Below, in pieces: positions 8,232 to 16,807 of a stretch of DNA of 33,979 nucleotides. The stretch's first letter is position 1. Each line of letters starts with the position of its first letter. The notes below the pieces were generated by a model. That model did not search any database, was not told where the DNA came from, and saw only the letters and a list, made by a program, of their open reading frames with translations. The position numbers were made by a program, and so were the translations under genes. Source of the DNA: Pseudomonadota bacterium (GTDB lineage: Bacteria > Pseudomonadota > Alphaproteobacteria > SP197); contig JAQCLG010000022.1 in NCBI GenBank assembly GCA_027592745.1, positions 1-33,979 on the forward strand, given 5' to 3'.

Positions 8232-9105
8232 ACACCGCCTGCGCCTGTCGGACGGTGCCGATATCCTGCTGCGCCGTACCGGCAACCCCGAGGGTCCGCG
8301 GCTGCTGGTGAGCCACGGCACCGGTTTCGCCGTCGATGGCTTTGCCCGCATGTGGCAGCCGCTGGCGGCAACCTGCGACCTGGTGCTCTTCGACCTGCGC
8401 GGCCATGGGCGCAACGGCGCCGTGGCGCCGCAATCGGTCGACGCCGAGCGCCTGATGCGCGACATGGCCGAGATCGTCACCGCCTGCCACGAACATTTCG
8501 GGGCGCGGCCGTGTTTCGGCCTGTTCCACTCGATCTCCGCGCTCATGGCCCTGCGCCTGGAGAGCGTCTCGCCGGGCAGCTTCGCCGGCCTGGTACTGAT
8601 CGAACCGCCGGCCACGCCACCGGCCGGCGATCCCCGGTTCGATGCCTTCGAGGAAGGGCGCATGGCGCTGGCGAGTCGCTCGGCACGGCGCCAGGCGCGC
8701 TTCGGCGCCGTGGCCGAGCTGGCGGGCAAGTTCACCGCGCGCGGTCCGTTTCGTTTCTTCGAGCCGGGTGCTGCCGAGGAACTCGCCGCCGCCATGCTGG
8801 TGCCCGATGGCGAGGGCTGGAAACTCGCCTGCCCGCCGGAGGTCGAGGCTGCCTGTTTCGCCCGCAATCTCGACGACGGCCTGCGTCGGCGCCTGAAGGA
8901 CATCGGCTGTCCGGTGCTGATGCTGGTCGGGCGCGAGGACCTAGCGATCGACAGCACCCCCGCCTGCATCGCGCTCCACCTTGCCCGCCTGGGCGGCTTC
9001 GACCTGCTGGAGCTGGCCGATGCCACCCACATGCTGCCGCTGGAGCGCCCGCGCGCCATCGCCCGGGCCACACTCGGCTTCCTGGGGCTACACGCCGTCG
9101 CCTGA
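8224..9105 (+). CDS. Alpha/beta hydrolase
   Basis: 293 residues starting at GTG 8224, which overlaps the monooxygenase stop by 8 nt. The fold is clear from LLVSHGTGFAVDGF (oxyanion-hole region), LVLFDLRGHGRN, the nucleophile elbow, VLMLVGREDLAID (Asp239 as acid) and ADATHMLPLERP (His269 as base). The nucleophile elbow reads LFHSISA with Ser103 rather than the common GxSxG, so the site before Ser lacks the first Gly and the one after it is Ser. This is seen in some C-C hydrolase-like or thioesterase-like members. In context it may hydrolyse an ester, lactone or ring-cleavage product generated by the two upstream enzymes. Its 3' end overlaps the convergent TetR gene by 18 nt. Confidence 0.87.
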   Translation: MAEHRLRLSDGADILLRRTGNPEGPRLLVSHGTGFAVDGFARMWQPLAATCDLVLFDLRGHGRNGAVAPQSVDAERLMRDMAEIVTACHEHFGARPCFGLFHSISALMALRLESVSPGSFAGLVLIEPPATPPAGDPRFDAFEEGRMALASRSARRQARFGAVAELAGKFTARGPFRFFEPGAAEELAAAMLVPDGEGWKLACPPEVEAACFARNLDDGLRRRLKDIGCPVLMLVGREDLAIDSTPACIALHLARLGGFDLLELADATHMLPLERPRAIARATLGFLGLHAVA

Positions 9106-9690
9106 ACCGGCGCGCAGCAGATCGAGGTAACGCCGCAACTGGCCGACCTGGCGGCGGGCGGGCCACTCGCCGGGATCGAGCGAGGCGCGCAGACCGATGC
9201 CGTTGATCACGGCGCAGAGGCCTTCGGCCTGCTCCACGGGATCGTCGGCGGGCGCGATCTCGCCGCGTTCGGCCATGCCGGCCAGGCAGCGTCCGACCTG
9301 GGCGCGCCAGCGCTTGTGCATGCCGCGCTGGCGCCGCACCAGGGCGGGATCGCTGAGCGCCCTGGCCCAGAAGCTGTACCAGACGACGATCTCGGCGCGC
9401 CCCCTGCTCCCGATCGGCAGGGTTTCGCTGAGGAACCCCAGGACATCGCCCGGGGCACGGGCCAGGCGGCGTTCGATGCGGAGATTCATCGCGCCGATGG
9501 CGTGATCGAGCGCGGCAACCAGCACGGCGTTCTTGTCGGCGAAGTAATGGGTGATCGCGCCGGTGGTGCAGCCGGCGGCCGTGCCGACATCGGTCAGCTT
9601 CAGGCCGTCGATGCCGCGTTGCGCGATGACCCGGCAGGCGGCCGCCGCGATGGCGCTCCTGCGGCTGTCGTGATCGACGATGCGTGGCAT
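9088..9690 (-). CDS. TetR-family transcriptional regulator (BetI-like)
   Basis: 200 residues. The N-terminal helix-turn-helix is LTDVGTAAGCTTGAITHYF, ending in FADKNAVLVAALDHA as in BetI-type TetR repressors; the remaining all-helical part is the ligand-binding domain. ATG 9690 is chosen; a TTG two codons upstream is less likely. It is divergent from the acyl-CoA dehydrogenase operon across 84 bp, and its start codon overlaps the -35 element of that operon's likely promoter. That position suggests it represses the operon and is released by a substrate or acyl-CoA. Ends with TAG, convergent with the hydrolase gene. Confidence 0.88.
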   Translation of the reverse strand: MPRIVDHDSRRSAIAAAACRVIAQRGIDGLKLTDVGTAAGCTTGAITHYFADKNAVLVAALDHAIGAMNLRIERRLARAPGDVLGFLSETLPIGSRGRAEIVVWYSFWARALSDPALVRRQRGMHKRWRAQVGRCLAGMAERGEIAPADDPVEQAEGLCAVINGIGLRASLDPGEWPARRQVGQLRRYLDLLRAGSGDGV

Positions 9691-9720
9691 TGACAAAAAT
9701 CCGAAATCGACGGTTACATA
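9690..9720 (+). promoter_or_regulatory. Sigma-70-type promoter of the acyl-CoA operon
   Basis: A consensus TTGACA (9690-9695) is followed by TACATA (9715-9720, 19-bp spacer; TTACAT gives 18 bp) in a locally AT-rich patch unlike the surrounding high-GC sequence. It precedes the GTG start at 9775 and its ribosome binding site AGGGGAGA (9762-9769). The TetR start codon overlaps the -35. A clear palindromic operator is not visible. Confidence 0.6.
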
Positions 9721-9774
9721 ATAGCGATTACGTTAAACGCCCCCCGGGGCTGGGGCAAGCAGGGGAGACAGGCC

Positions 9775-10935
9775 GTGGACGCAGGATGGAGCAAGGACGA
9801 TCTCGACGTGCGTGCGCGAGCCCGGGAGTTCACCGCCCGCTTCCTCTACCCCTACGAGGAGGAACTCGACGAGGCCGAAGCGGTCAATCCCGAAACGGAA
9901 GCGGCGATCTGCCAGGCGGTGCGCGACTACGGCCTGAACGCGATCAACCATGCCCGCACGTTCGGCGGCCAGGAGATGACGATCCTGCAGCAATGCATCG
10001 TCAACGAGGAGGTCGGCAGCGCGACCAACGCCCTGTGGGGCCGCGTCTGGCAGCCGCCGATCTGCCTGAAGGACGGCACGCCCGAGCAGATCGAGAAGTA
10101 TCTGATCCCAGCCTGCCGCGGCGACATCACGACCTCGTTCTGCACCTCCGAACCGACGGCGGGCTCAGACGCCGGCGGCGTCAAGACCGCCGCGGTGGCC
10201 CAGGGCAACCAGTATGTCATCAACGGCGAGAAGTGTTTTGCCAGCAACGCGGAACGCGCCGACGTCAACCTGCTGACCACCGTGGTCGAGGGCAGGCCGA
10301 CCCTGTTCCTGATCGACAAGGGCACGCCCGGTTTCAACGTGCGCCGCCTGCCCCGATTCGCCCAGCGTTCCGGCCATGGTCATCCCGAACTCGACATCGT
10401 CGACATGAAGGTGCCCGCGACCCAGATGCTGGGCGGCGTCGGCATGGGCTACGAACTGACCAAGGACTGGTTCGTCGAGGCGCGCCTGGCGATCGCCGCA
10501 CGCAGCATCGGCATGGCCGTGCGGGCAAGCGAGCTGGCGCTGGCCTGGTCGCGCGAGCGGGTGCAGTTCGGCCAGGCGATCATCGGCTTCCAGGCCGTGG
10601 AGTTCATGCTGGCCGAGATGGCGACCGACATCATGGCCGGCAAGTCGATGCTCTACCGCGTCGCCAGCGAGATCGACCATGGGCTGGACCGCAAGGTCGC
10701 CCACGCCAAGGCCAGCGCGATCAAGCTGTTCTGCTCGGAAGCCGGGTTCCGGGTGGTCGACAAGGCGGTGCAGATCTTCGGCGGACGCGGCACGATGTGC
10801 GAGAACCCGGTCGAACGCCTGACCCGCGACATCCGCCTGGAACGCATCTGGGAAGGCACCTCGGAGATCCAGAAAATGGTGATCGGCGGCCAGATCCGCA
10901 AACGCGGCCTCGACATGTACACCGGCTGGGACTGA
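9775..10935 (+). CDS. Acyl-CoA dehydrogenase
   Basis: 386 residues, normal size for the FAD-dependent acyl-CoA dehydrogenase family, which makes 2,3-enoyl-CoA and passes electrons to ETF. Signatures: CTSEPTAGSDAGGVKTAA (flavin- and substrate-binding segment), INGEKCFASNAERAD, the QIFGGRGTM segment near the C terminus and the catalytic base in IWEGTSEIQKM (Glu360, matching the medium-chain enzyme position). Translation starts at GTG 9775 with AGGGGAGA upstream; no better ATG is in frame. It is the first gene of the operon controlled by the divergent TetR gene. Chain length or branching of the substrate cannot be inferred. No etfAB is adjacent; the next gene is an FrhB-like iron-sulfur flavoprotein that could have an electron-transfer role. 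Confidence 0.92.
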   Translation: MDAGWSKDDLDVRARAREFTARFLYPYEEELDEAEAVNPETEAAICQAVRDYGLNAINHARTFGGQEMTILQQCIVNEEVGSATNALWGRVWQPPICLKDGTPEQIEKYLIPACRGDITTSFCTSEPTAGSDAGGVKTAAVAQGNQYVINGEKCFASNAERADVNLLTTVVEGRPTLFLIDKGTPGFNVRRLPRFAQRSGHGHPELDIVDMKVPATQMLGGVGMGYELTKDWFVEARLAIAARSIGMAVRASELALAWSRERVQFGQAIIGFQAVEFMLAEMATDIMAGKSMLYRVASEIDHGLDRKVAHAKASAIKLFCSEAGFRVVDKAVQIFGGRGTMCENPVERLTRDIRLERIWEGTSEIQKMVIGGQIRKRGLDMYTGWD

Positions 10936-10965
10936 TCATCCGCCCCCATCCTGTTCGAGAGACTC

Positions 10966-12225
10966 ATGAGACATCCCCGATCCCTGCAGGAGATCGTCGA
11001 GAACGGCCTGTGCCTGGGCTGCGGCCTGTGCCAGTCGGTCGCCGGCCCCGACCGGGTCGTGATGGCCTGGGTCGATCCGCCCGGCATGCTGCGCCCGCGC
11101 ATCCTCACCCCGCTCGACCGCGTCACCGAGGATACGATCCTGGCGAGCTGCCCCGGCGTACGCCTGGACGAGCCGATGACGGCGGAACGCCACGGCCCCG
11201 ATGCGCGCGAGGACGCAACGTTCGGGCCCTGGATTCGCGCCTGGAAGGGTCATGCCGCCGATCCGGAGATCAACCACATGCCCTCCTCGGGCGGCGCGCT
11301 GACGGCGCTCGGCATCTACCTGCTCGAAAGCGGCAAGGTCGATTTCATCTGCCATGTCAGCGCCGACGAGAAACAACCCATGCGCACCCGCAGCCACGTC
11401 TCTACAAGCCGCGACGACGTGCTCAACGCGGCGGGTTCGCGCTACGGCCCGGCGGCACCGCTCGACCGCTTCCGGGAAATGCTCGACCGGGGCCGCCCCT
11501 TTGCCGTGATCGGCAAACCCTGCGACATCTCGGGCGTGCACAACATGCGCAGGCTCGACCCACGGGTCGATGCCCTGGTGCGCTACACCCTGGCGTTTTC
11601 CTGCGGCACCTTCGCCCCGCTCGACACCTCGCGCGCCCTGCTCGAACGCCAGGGGTTCCCCGGCGGAGCGCAGGGCGAGGACAATCTCTCGCTCTTCCGC
11701 TACCGCAGCTACGGCTGTCCCGGCCCGACCCGGGCGATCGACAAGGAAGGCAGGATCTACGATGAGAGCTACCAGGAGTTCTGCAACGGCCCGGCGGGCT
11801 GGCCGCACCAGTTCCGCTGCAAGCTCTGCGCCGATCCCACGGGCGAGGCGACCGACCTTTCCGTCGCCGATGCCTGGGAGGGCGGCGGTCCGACAGAGGA
11901 GGAATGGGGCGGCGAGAACATGTTCATCAGCCGCACGCCGCGGGGCGATGCCCTGATGGCCGAGGCGATTGCCGCGGGCGTGTTGGCGGTTGAACCCGAC
12001 GACATGGCAACCATGTACCGGGTCCAGCCGCACCAGGCGGTGAAGAAACAGGGGCTCAACGCACGTCTGGCGGCGACCGCCGATTCCGGCTATCCGGTGC
12101 CCGATTTCCGCAACGTCCGGCTCGAGGCTGCCCAGGTCCAGCGCGACGGGACGTTCTACGAGCAGAACTACGAAGGCACCAAGCTGCGCATCCAACGGGG
12201 CGTCAATCGTGAACGACTTGCCTGA
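10966..12225 (+). CDS. FrhB/FdhB-like iron-sulfur flavoprotein (coenzyme F420 hydrogenase/dehydrogenase beta-subunit family)
   Basis: 419 residues. The N terminus has a 4Fe-4S motif CLGCGLC (Cys16, 19, 22) completed by SCPG (Cys62). Next comes the FrhB_FdhB N domain with SSGGALTALGIYLLESGKVD. The C-terminal domain has GKPCDISG, SCGTF, YGCPGP and the late Cys pair in FRCKLCADP followed by DLSVADAWEGG, the pattern of this family. Characterised relatives bind FAD and F420 or reduce other partners (F420-reducing hydrogenase, formate dehydrogenase, phytochromobilin-type and chlorophyllide reductases). F420 use is not shown here. The gene sits 30 nt after the acyl-CoA dehydrogenase and overlaps the synthetase start by 17 nt, so a redox role in the same pathway is likely. 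Exact reaction unknown. Confidence 0.85.
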   Translation: MRHPRSLQEIVENGLCLGCGLCQSVAGPDRVVMAWVDPPGMLRPRILTPLDRVTEDTILASCPGVRLDEPMTAERHGPDAREDATFGPWIRAWKGHAADPEINHMPSSGGALTALGIYLLESGKVDFICHVSADEKQPMRTRSHVSTSRDDVLNAAGSRYGPAAPLDRFREMLDRGRPFAVIGKPCDISGVHNMRRLDPRVDALVRYTLAFSCGTFAPLDTSRALLERQGFPGGAQGEDNLSLFRYRSYGCPGPTRAIDKEGRIYDESYQEFCNGPAGWPHQFRCKLCADPTGEATDLSVADAWEGGGPTEEEWGGENMFISRTPRGDALMAEAIAAGVLAVEPDDMATMYRVQPHQAVKKQGLNARLAATADSGYPVPDFRNVRLEAAQVQRDGTFYEQNYEGTKLRIQRGVNRERLA

Positions 12226-14320
12226 AACTTCCGCCACCGACCGCCGCATCCGCCAGCGCCGCAACTTCCAGCACATGCTGCGTCCCCGTTCCATCGCCTA
12301 CATCGGCGGCAGGGGCCTGGCCGACGCCATGGACTATGCCCGCGAACTGGGGTTCACCGGCGAGATGTGGACGGTGCACCCGAGCTACGAGGAGATCGGC
12401 GGCGTGCGCTGCGTGCCCACGGTCGCCGACCTGCCGGGCGTGCCCGACACGGCCTGGATCGCGGTATCGACCGAACGCAGCGTCGACATCGTGCGCGAAC
12501 TCGCCGCGATCGGGGCGCCCTCGGCGGTGTGTTATGCGGCCGGCTTCTCGGAGATGGGCGACGGCGGCCTGGAGCGCGAGCTGATCGCGGCGGCCGGCGA
12601 CATGGCCCTGCTCGGGCCCAACTGCATGGGCATGATCAACTTCCTCGACGGCATCGCCGTCACGGTGGGCGACCATGGCGTGCTGCGCCCCGAGCGCGGC
12701 ATCGCCTGCATCGCCCAGAGCGGCACGATCGTCGGCAACATGGTGATGAGCGAACGCTCGCTGCCGGTCAGCCACATGCTCTCCATGGGCAACCAGTCGG
12801 TGCTCGACATCGCCGACGGCATCGATGCGGTGACCGACGATCCCCGCGTCACCGCCATCATGCTCTACATCGAGGGCCTGAAGGATGCCGAAGCCTTCGC
12901 GCGGGCCAGCGCCCGTGCCTTTGCCGCAGGCAAGCCGATCATCGTGCTCAAGGCCGGCGTCTCGGAGGCCGGACGCCAGATCGCCCTGTCCCACACCGGC
13001 TCCCTGGCCGGCACGCCGGAACTCTACGAGGCGCTGTTCGAGCGCCTGGGCATCATCAGCGTGGCGACCTTCCCCGAGCTTCTCGAGATGGCCAAGCTGC
13101 TCTCGGTGGGCGAGATCCCGCAGGGCAACCGGGTGATGATCGAGACCTGCTCGGGCACCGATTCGGGTTATTGCGCCGACCTGGCGGACCGTTTCGGGGT
13201 TGCCCTGCCCCAGCCCGACGAGGCGGTGAAGGCGGAACTGCGCAAGGTGCTGCCGGCAATCGCCACTGCGATGAACCCTCTCGACGTCACCATGGCACAA
13301 TGGGCCGACCGGGAGGCGCAGGCGACCTCGCTGATCACGCTGCTGCAACAGCCCGCCGATGCCGCCGCGCTGGTCATCAACTATCCGGCCAACGGCGGCG
13401 GCGAGACCTACGATCCGGCGATCGAGGCGATGCTCGACGTGCGCCAGGCCACGGGCCTGCCCTGCTACGTCATCACCAACCTGCCCGAGGGCGCCCCGCG
13501 TCCCATGCGCGAGCTGCTGCTGGCCCACGGCATCGTGCCGCTGCAGGGCATGGAAGATGCCTTCTCCTGCCTTGGCCGCGCGGCGCGTTACGTCGCCCGG
13601 CGGCGCGAACTGGAAGCCGCCGGTGGGCCGGAACAGCGCATCGTCGGGGCCGGCGAACTGCAGGGTGGCACCCTGCTCGACGAGTCGGCGAGCAAGGCCG
13701 CCCTCGCCGCCTTCGGCGTCGCCGTGCCCGCGGCACGACTGGTGCAGGGCGCCGAGGCAGCCGTGTCGGCCGCCGATACCCTGGGTTACCCGGTCGTGGT
13801 CAAGGGCCATGGCAGCACGCTGGCGCACAAGTCGGAACTTGGCGCGGTCGCGGTCAACCTGCGCGACGCGGCCGCCGTGCGGGCCGCAGCCACGACGATG
13901 GCCGCGATCCCCGGCGTCGAGGGCCTGCTGGTGGAGGCCATGGTGGGCGATGCCGTGGCCGAGATGATCGTGGGCATCAAGCGCGATCCGGCCCTGGGCC
14001 TGGCCCTGGTGATCGGCTCGGGCGGCATCCTGACCGAACTGCTGGCCGACAGCGTCAACCTGATCCTGCCGGCGAGCGAAGCCGACGTCCGCCGGGCGAT
14101 CGGACGCCTGCGCGGCCATGCCCTGCTTGCCGGCTTCCGCGGCCGTCCCGCCGGCGACATCGACGCGCTGGTCGCCACCGCGAGCGCCATCGCGGCCTAT
14201 GCCCAGGCCCATGCCGGGACGCTGATGGAACTCGACGTCAATCCCGTGCTGGTGCGCGAGGAGGGCAAGGGCGCGGTGGCGGTCGATGCGCTGATCCGCC
14301 TGGGCACACCCACACTATGA
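12209..14320 (+). CDS. NDP-forming acyl-CoA synthetase (acetate-CoA ligase family), fused alpha-beta
   Basis: 703 residues starting at GTG 12209, inside the end of the previous gene. It has the layout of ADP-forming acetyl/acyl-CoA synthetases. A CoA-binding domain (about 25-150) is followed by ligase-CoA domains containing the phospho-His loop LSHTGSLAG (His262) and then a C-terminal ATP-grasp domain (about 490-700) with the second transfer His in TLAHKSELGAV (His540). The CSGTDSG segment near 314 fits the second ligase-CoA subdomain. Such enzymes interconvert acid + CoA + ATP and acyl-CoA + ADP + Pi. No GNAT domain is attached, so it is not a Pat-type acetyltransferase. In this operon it probably activates the acid that the dehydrogenase then oxidises. 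Overlaps the SDR start by ATGA. Confidence 0.9.
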   Translation: MNDLPETSATDRRIRQRRNFQHMLRPRSIAYIGGRGLADAMDYARELGFTGEMWTVHPSYEEIGGVRCVPTVADLPGVPDTAWIAVSTERSVDIVRELAAIGAPSAVCYAAGFSEMGDGGLERELIAAAGDMALLGPNCMGMINFLDGIAVTVGDHGVLRPERGIACIAQSGTIVGNMVMSERSLPVSHMLSMGNQSVLDIADGIDAVTDDPRVTAIMLYIEGLKDAEAFARASARAFAAGKPIIVLKAGVSEAGRQIALSHTGSLAGTPELYEALFERLGIISVATFPELLEMAKLLSVGEIPQGNRVMIETCSGTDSGYCADLADRFGVALPQPDEAVKAELRKVLPAIATAMNPLDVTMAQWADREAQATSLITLLQQPADAAALVINYPANGGGETYDPAIEAMLDVRQATGLPCYVITNLPEGAPRPMRELLLAHGIVPLQGMEDAFSCLGRAARYVARRRELEAAGGPEQRIVGAGELQGGTLLDESASKAALAAFGVAVPAARLVQGAEAAVSAADTLGYPVVVKGHGSTLAHKSELGAVAVNLRDAAAVRAAATTMAAIPGVEGLLVEAMVGDAVAEMIVGIKRDPALGLALVIGSGGILTELLADSVNLILPASEADVRRAIGRLRGHALLAGFRGRPAGDIDALVATASAIAAYAQAHAGTLMELDVNPVLVREEGKGAVAVDALIRLGTPTL

Positions 14321-15108
14321 CCGCCTCCGCCATCTTCGCCGACGGCCTGCTCGACGGGCGTCATGTGCTGGTCACCGGCGGCGGCACGGGCATCGGGCTT
14401 GCCATTGCAAGGGAGTGCGGCCGGCTCGGCGCCCGCGTCACCCTTGCGGCCCGCCGCGAGAACATCCTCGCCGAGGCCTGTGCGGCGCTGAAGGGCGAAG
14501 GCATCGATGCGGCCTGGCGCGGGCTCAACATCCGCGACAACGATGCGGTGCTCGCGGCCTACGAGAGCATCGCCGCCGAACGCGGCCTGCCCGATTTCCT
14601 GGTCAACAACGCCGGCGGCCAGTTCGGTGCAAAGGCCGACGACATCTCGGCCAACGGCTTTCGCGCCGTCATGGACCTCAATGTCCAGGGCAACTGGCAG
14701 ATGAGCCACGCCTTTGCGCAGCGCCACCGTGCGGCCGGGACGCCGGGCCGGATCGTCAACATCGTCTTTGCCCACACCGACGCCATGGTGTTCTTTGCCC
14801 ATGCTGCGGCAGCCCGTGCGGCAGTCGTCAACCTGACTCGCACCCTGGCGCTGGAGTGGAGCGAACACGGCATCCTCGTCAACGCGGTGGGACCCGGCCC
14901 GGTGACCACCGAAGGGGTCGACCAGTACGACGAGGAGATGAGCGGCAGCCGCCTGATCGAGCGCATGCCGGTGGGACGCTGGGGACGCCCCGAAGAGGTC
15001 GCCTGGCTGGTCGCCTACCTGCTCGGACCGGCCGGCGACTGGATCACCGGAAGCTTCTTCCCGCTCGACGGCGGCGCCCAGCTCGCCGGCCGGCGCTTCG
15101 AACCCTGA
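14317..15108 (+). CDS. SDR-family oxidoreductase lacking the usual catalytic residues
   Basis: 263 residues, coupled to the synthetase by an ATGA overlap. The cofactor-binding TGGGTGIG (20-27), the NNAGG (97-101) and the C-terminal PLDGGAQLAGRR are normal for classical SDRs. The active-site region is not: where YxxxK is expected it reads FFAHAAAARAAVVNL, giving Ala163 (or His162) for Tyr and Arg167 for Lys, and the usual Ser is replaced in NIVFAH. Peroxisomal 2,4-dienoyl-CoA reductases also lack the Tyr, so an enoyl- or dienoyl-CoA reductase role would fit this acyl-CoA operon. Last gene of the operon; convergent with the DUF2165 gene 7 nt away. Confidence 0.85.
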   Translation: MTASAIFADGLLDGRHVLVTGGGTGIGLAIARECGRLGARVTLAARRENILAEACAALKGEGIDAAWRGLNIRDNDAVLAAYESIAAERGLPDFLVNNAGGQFGAKADDISANGFRAVMDLNVQGNWQMSHAFAQRHRAAGTPGRIVNIVFAHTDAMVFFAHAAAARAAVVNLTRTLALEWSEHGILVNAVGPGPVTTEGVDQYDEEMSGSRLIERMPVGRWGRPEEVAWLVAYLLGPAGDWITGSFFPLDGGAQLAGRRFEP

Positions 15109-15115
15109 CGAGCGA

Positions 15116-15598
15116 TCAGGCCGCCAGCACCGCCATGCTGGCGATGCCCCAGAGCGTTGCGAGCAGATGGGTCTGCTGGCCATGGGCGCCGTACCAGTAG
15201 TAGAACCACTGGCCGCCGATCAGGAAGGCCGACCAGACGCCGGTGAAGGCGAGCAGCCCGATCAGGCCCAGGGTCCGGGCGAGGTTGTCGTCGACGACGC
15301 CCCAGGCGGCGCCGGCCAGGGCCGCGGCTGCCAGCCAGAGCAGGAAGGTGGCGGCAAGCTCGCCGGCGACGATCAGGCGGAAGAGCCACAGGGTCACCGC
15401 CGCGTTTTCGATGCGCCGGTGCCCGACGCAGGCCTCGACCTCCGGATAGTCGGCCAGCGAGGCCATGGCGAGGACGCGGGCGACCTCGTCGCGGTTGATC
15501 GAGGGATGGAGGATGTTGTCGAGCACGCCCAGGCTGAGCCAGGCCGCCGGGAGGGCAACGAGGATGCAGCGCAGGACATCGAACACGAGGTCAGCCAT
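15116..15598 (-). CDS. DUF2165 small integral membrane protein
   Basis: 160 residues with four predicted membrane segments: VFDVLRCILVALPAAWLSLG near the N terminus, LFRLIVAGELAATFLLWLAA, the stretch around TLGLIGLLAFTGVWSAFLIG, and THLLATLWGIASMAVLAA at the end. The NILHP and GGQWFYYWYG motifs are typical of DUF2165. Function is not known. It starts 29 nt after the stop of the persulfide dioxygenase-rhodanese gene on the same strand, so both are probably on one transcript. A link to sulfur handling at the membrane is only suggested by this arrangement. Confidence 0.85.
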   Translation of the reverse strand: MADLVFDVLRCILVALPAAWLSLGVLDNILHPSINRDEVARVLAMASLADYPEVEACVGHRRIENAAVTLWLFRLIVAGELAATFLLWLAAAALAGAAWGVVDDNLARTLGLIGLLAFTGVWSAFLIGGQWFYYWYGAHGQQTHLLATLWGIASMAVLAA

Positions 15599-15627
15599 GC
15601 GGGCGCTCCGTCATCGCCGAAGGGAGA

Positions 15628-16719
15628 TCAGATCGACCGCGGCGCATCGTCCTGCGCGCAGTTGGTCTCCAGATTGAGGGCGCGCCAGCGCAGCATGCCG
15701 CCGGGAAGGTTGGCGACACGCTCGAAACCGGCCTTGGCCAGCAGCACGGTCGCCTGCGCCGAACGCCCGCCGGCCCGGCAGACGGCGACCACCGGCTTGT
15801 CCCGGGGGACCTCGCCGATGCGCTCGACGAGCGTACCGAGCGGGACCAGGAGCGCGCCGGGGATATGGCCCAGCGGCCCCTCGAACTCCGCGGGCTCGCG
15901 CACGTCAAGCACCGTGACCTCGCCCTGGTGTTCCTCGACCCATTGCGGCGGCACCTCCCAGATGCCGGCAAAGCTGAGCTGCAGCGGCCCCCAGTCCGGC
16001 GCCGCACTGGAGATGGCGCAGAATTCCGGACGGCCGCATTTCAGGTTGGCCGGGACGGCGATGTCGATCTGCTTGGGATGGGGCAATCCGAGGTTGGCCA
16101 TGTAGCCGGCGAAATCCGACTGGCTGAGTTCGCCGCCCAGGCGCGGGTTGCAGCGGCGCTCCTCAGCCACGCTGCTTGCCGTCAGGCCGCGGTAGTCGTG
16201 TGCCGGGTAGAGCAGGCAGTCGTCGGGCAGGGAAAACACCTGGTCGTGGACCGAACGGTAGAGCATGGCGGCATCGCCACCCTGGAAGTCGGTGCGGCCG
16301 CAGCCGCGGATCAGCAGGCAGTCGCCGGTGAAGGCCATCGAACGGTCGTCGAGCACGAAGGTGAGGCAGCCCGCGGTGTGCCCCGGCGTCGCGCGCACCG
16401 CCAGATGACGCGCGCCGAAGCGGACGTGGTCGTCGGGTTCGAGGTAGCGGTCGGCGCCCTCGGCCCCGCTTGCGGCGGCCAGCATGATGAGGCTGCCGCG
16501 TTCCTGCCTGTGCAGCCAGGCGCCGGTCACGTGGTCGGCATGGACATGGGTCTCCAGGGTGGCGCGCAGGGTCAGGCCCAGTTCGCCCAGCAGCGCGCCG
16601 TCGCGCCGGGCCTGCTCGAACACGGGGTCGATCAGGACCGCCTCGCGGCTGCCAGGATCGGCTAACAGATAGGTGTAGGTCGACGACTGGGGATCGAAGA
16701 GCTGGCGAAAGAGGATCAT
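15628..16719 (-). CDS. Persulfide dioxygenase-rhodanese fusion (MBL fold + rhodanese)
   Basis: 363 residues. Residues 1-235 form an ETHE1-type metallo-beta-lactamase domain: [12 protein letters not shown] (His58, His60, Asp62, His63), TPGHTAGC (His114), [18 protein letters not shown] (Asp133) and YPAHDY (His174). ETHE1-type enzymes use a mononuclear iron to oxidise glutathione persulfide to sulfite. Residues 255-350 are a rhodanese domain with [12 protein letters not shown] and the active loop CRAGGRS (Cys314), which can interconvert persulfide and thiosulfate. This order matches known bacterial PDO-rhodanese fusions. ATG 16719 is preferred because GGAAGG lies 10 nt upstream; an earlier ATG at 16737 has no such site. 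Role: sulfide/persulfide detoxification in the cytoplasm. Divergent from the SGNH hydrolase gene. Confidence 0.9.
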   Translation of the reverse strand: MILFRQLFDPQSSTYTYLLADPGSREAVLIDPVFEQARRDGALLGELGLTLRATLETHVHADHVTGAWLHRQERGSLIMLAAASGAEGADRYLEPDDHVRFGARHLAVRATPGHTAGCLTFVLDDRSMAFTGDCLLIRGCGRTDFQGGDAAMLYRSVHDQVFSLPDDCLLYPAHDYRGLTASSVAEERRCNPRLGGELSQSDFAGYMANLGLPHPKQIDIAVPANLKCGRPEFCAISSAAPDWGPLQLSFAGIWEVPPQWVEEHQGEVTVLDVREPAEFEGPLGHIPGALLVPLGTLVERIGEVPRDKPVVAVCRAGGRSAQATVLLAKAGFERVANLPGGMLRWRALNLETNCAQDDAPRSI

Positions 16720-16807
16720 GCGGCGGCGACCTTCCATGCTGGAACCATCATAGCGCCGGGAGCGCCATAGCGGCTAGGCTCCCTACCCTGCGCCAGACGG
16801 AACCGCC

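Noticed and set aside
10966-12225. Proof of coenzyme F420 use
   Set aside because: The protein belongs to the FrhB/FdhB family, but many family members do not use F420, and no F420 biosynthesis gene is in the window.
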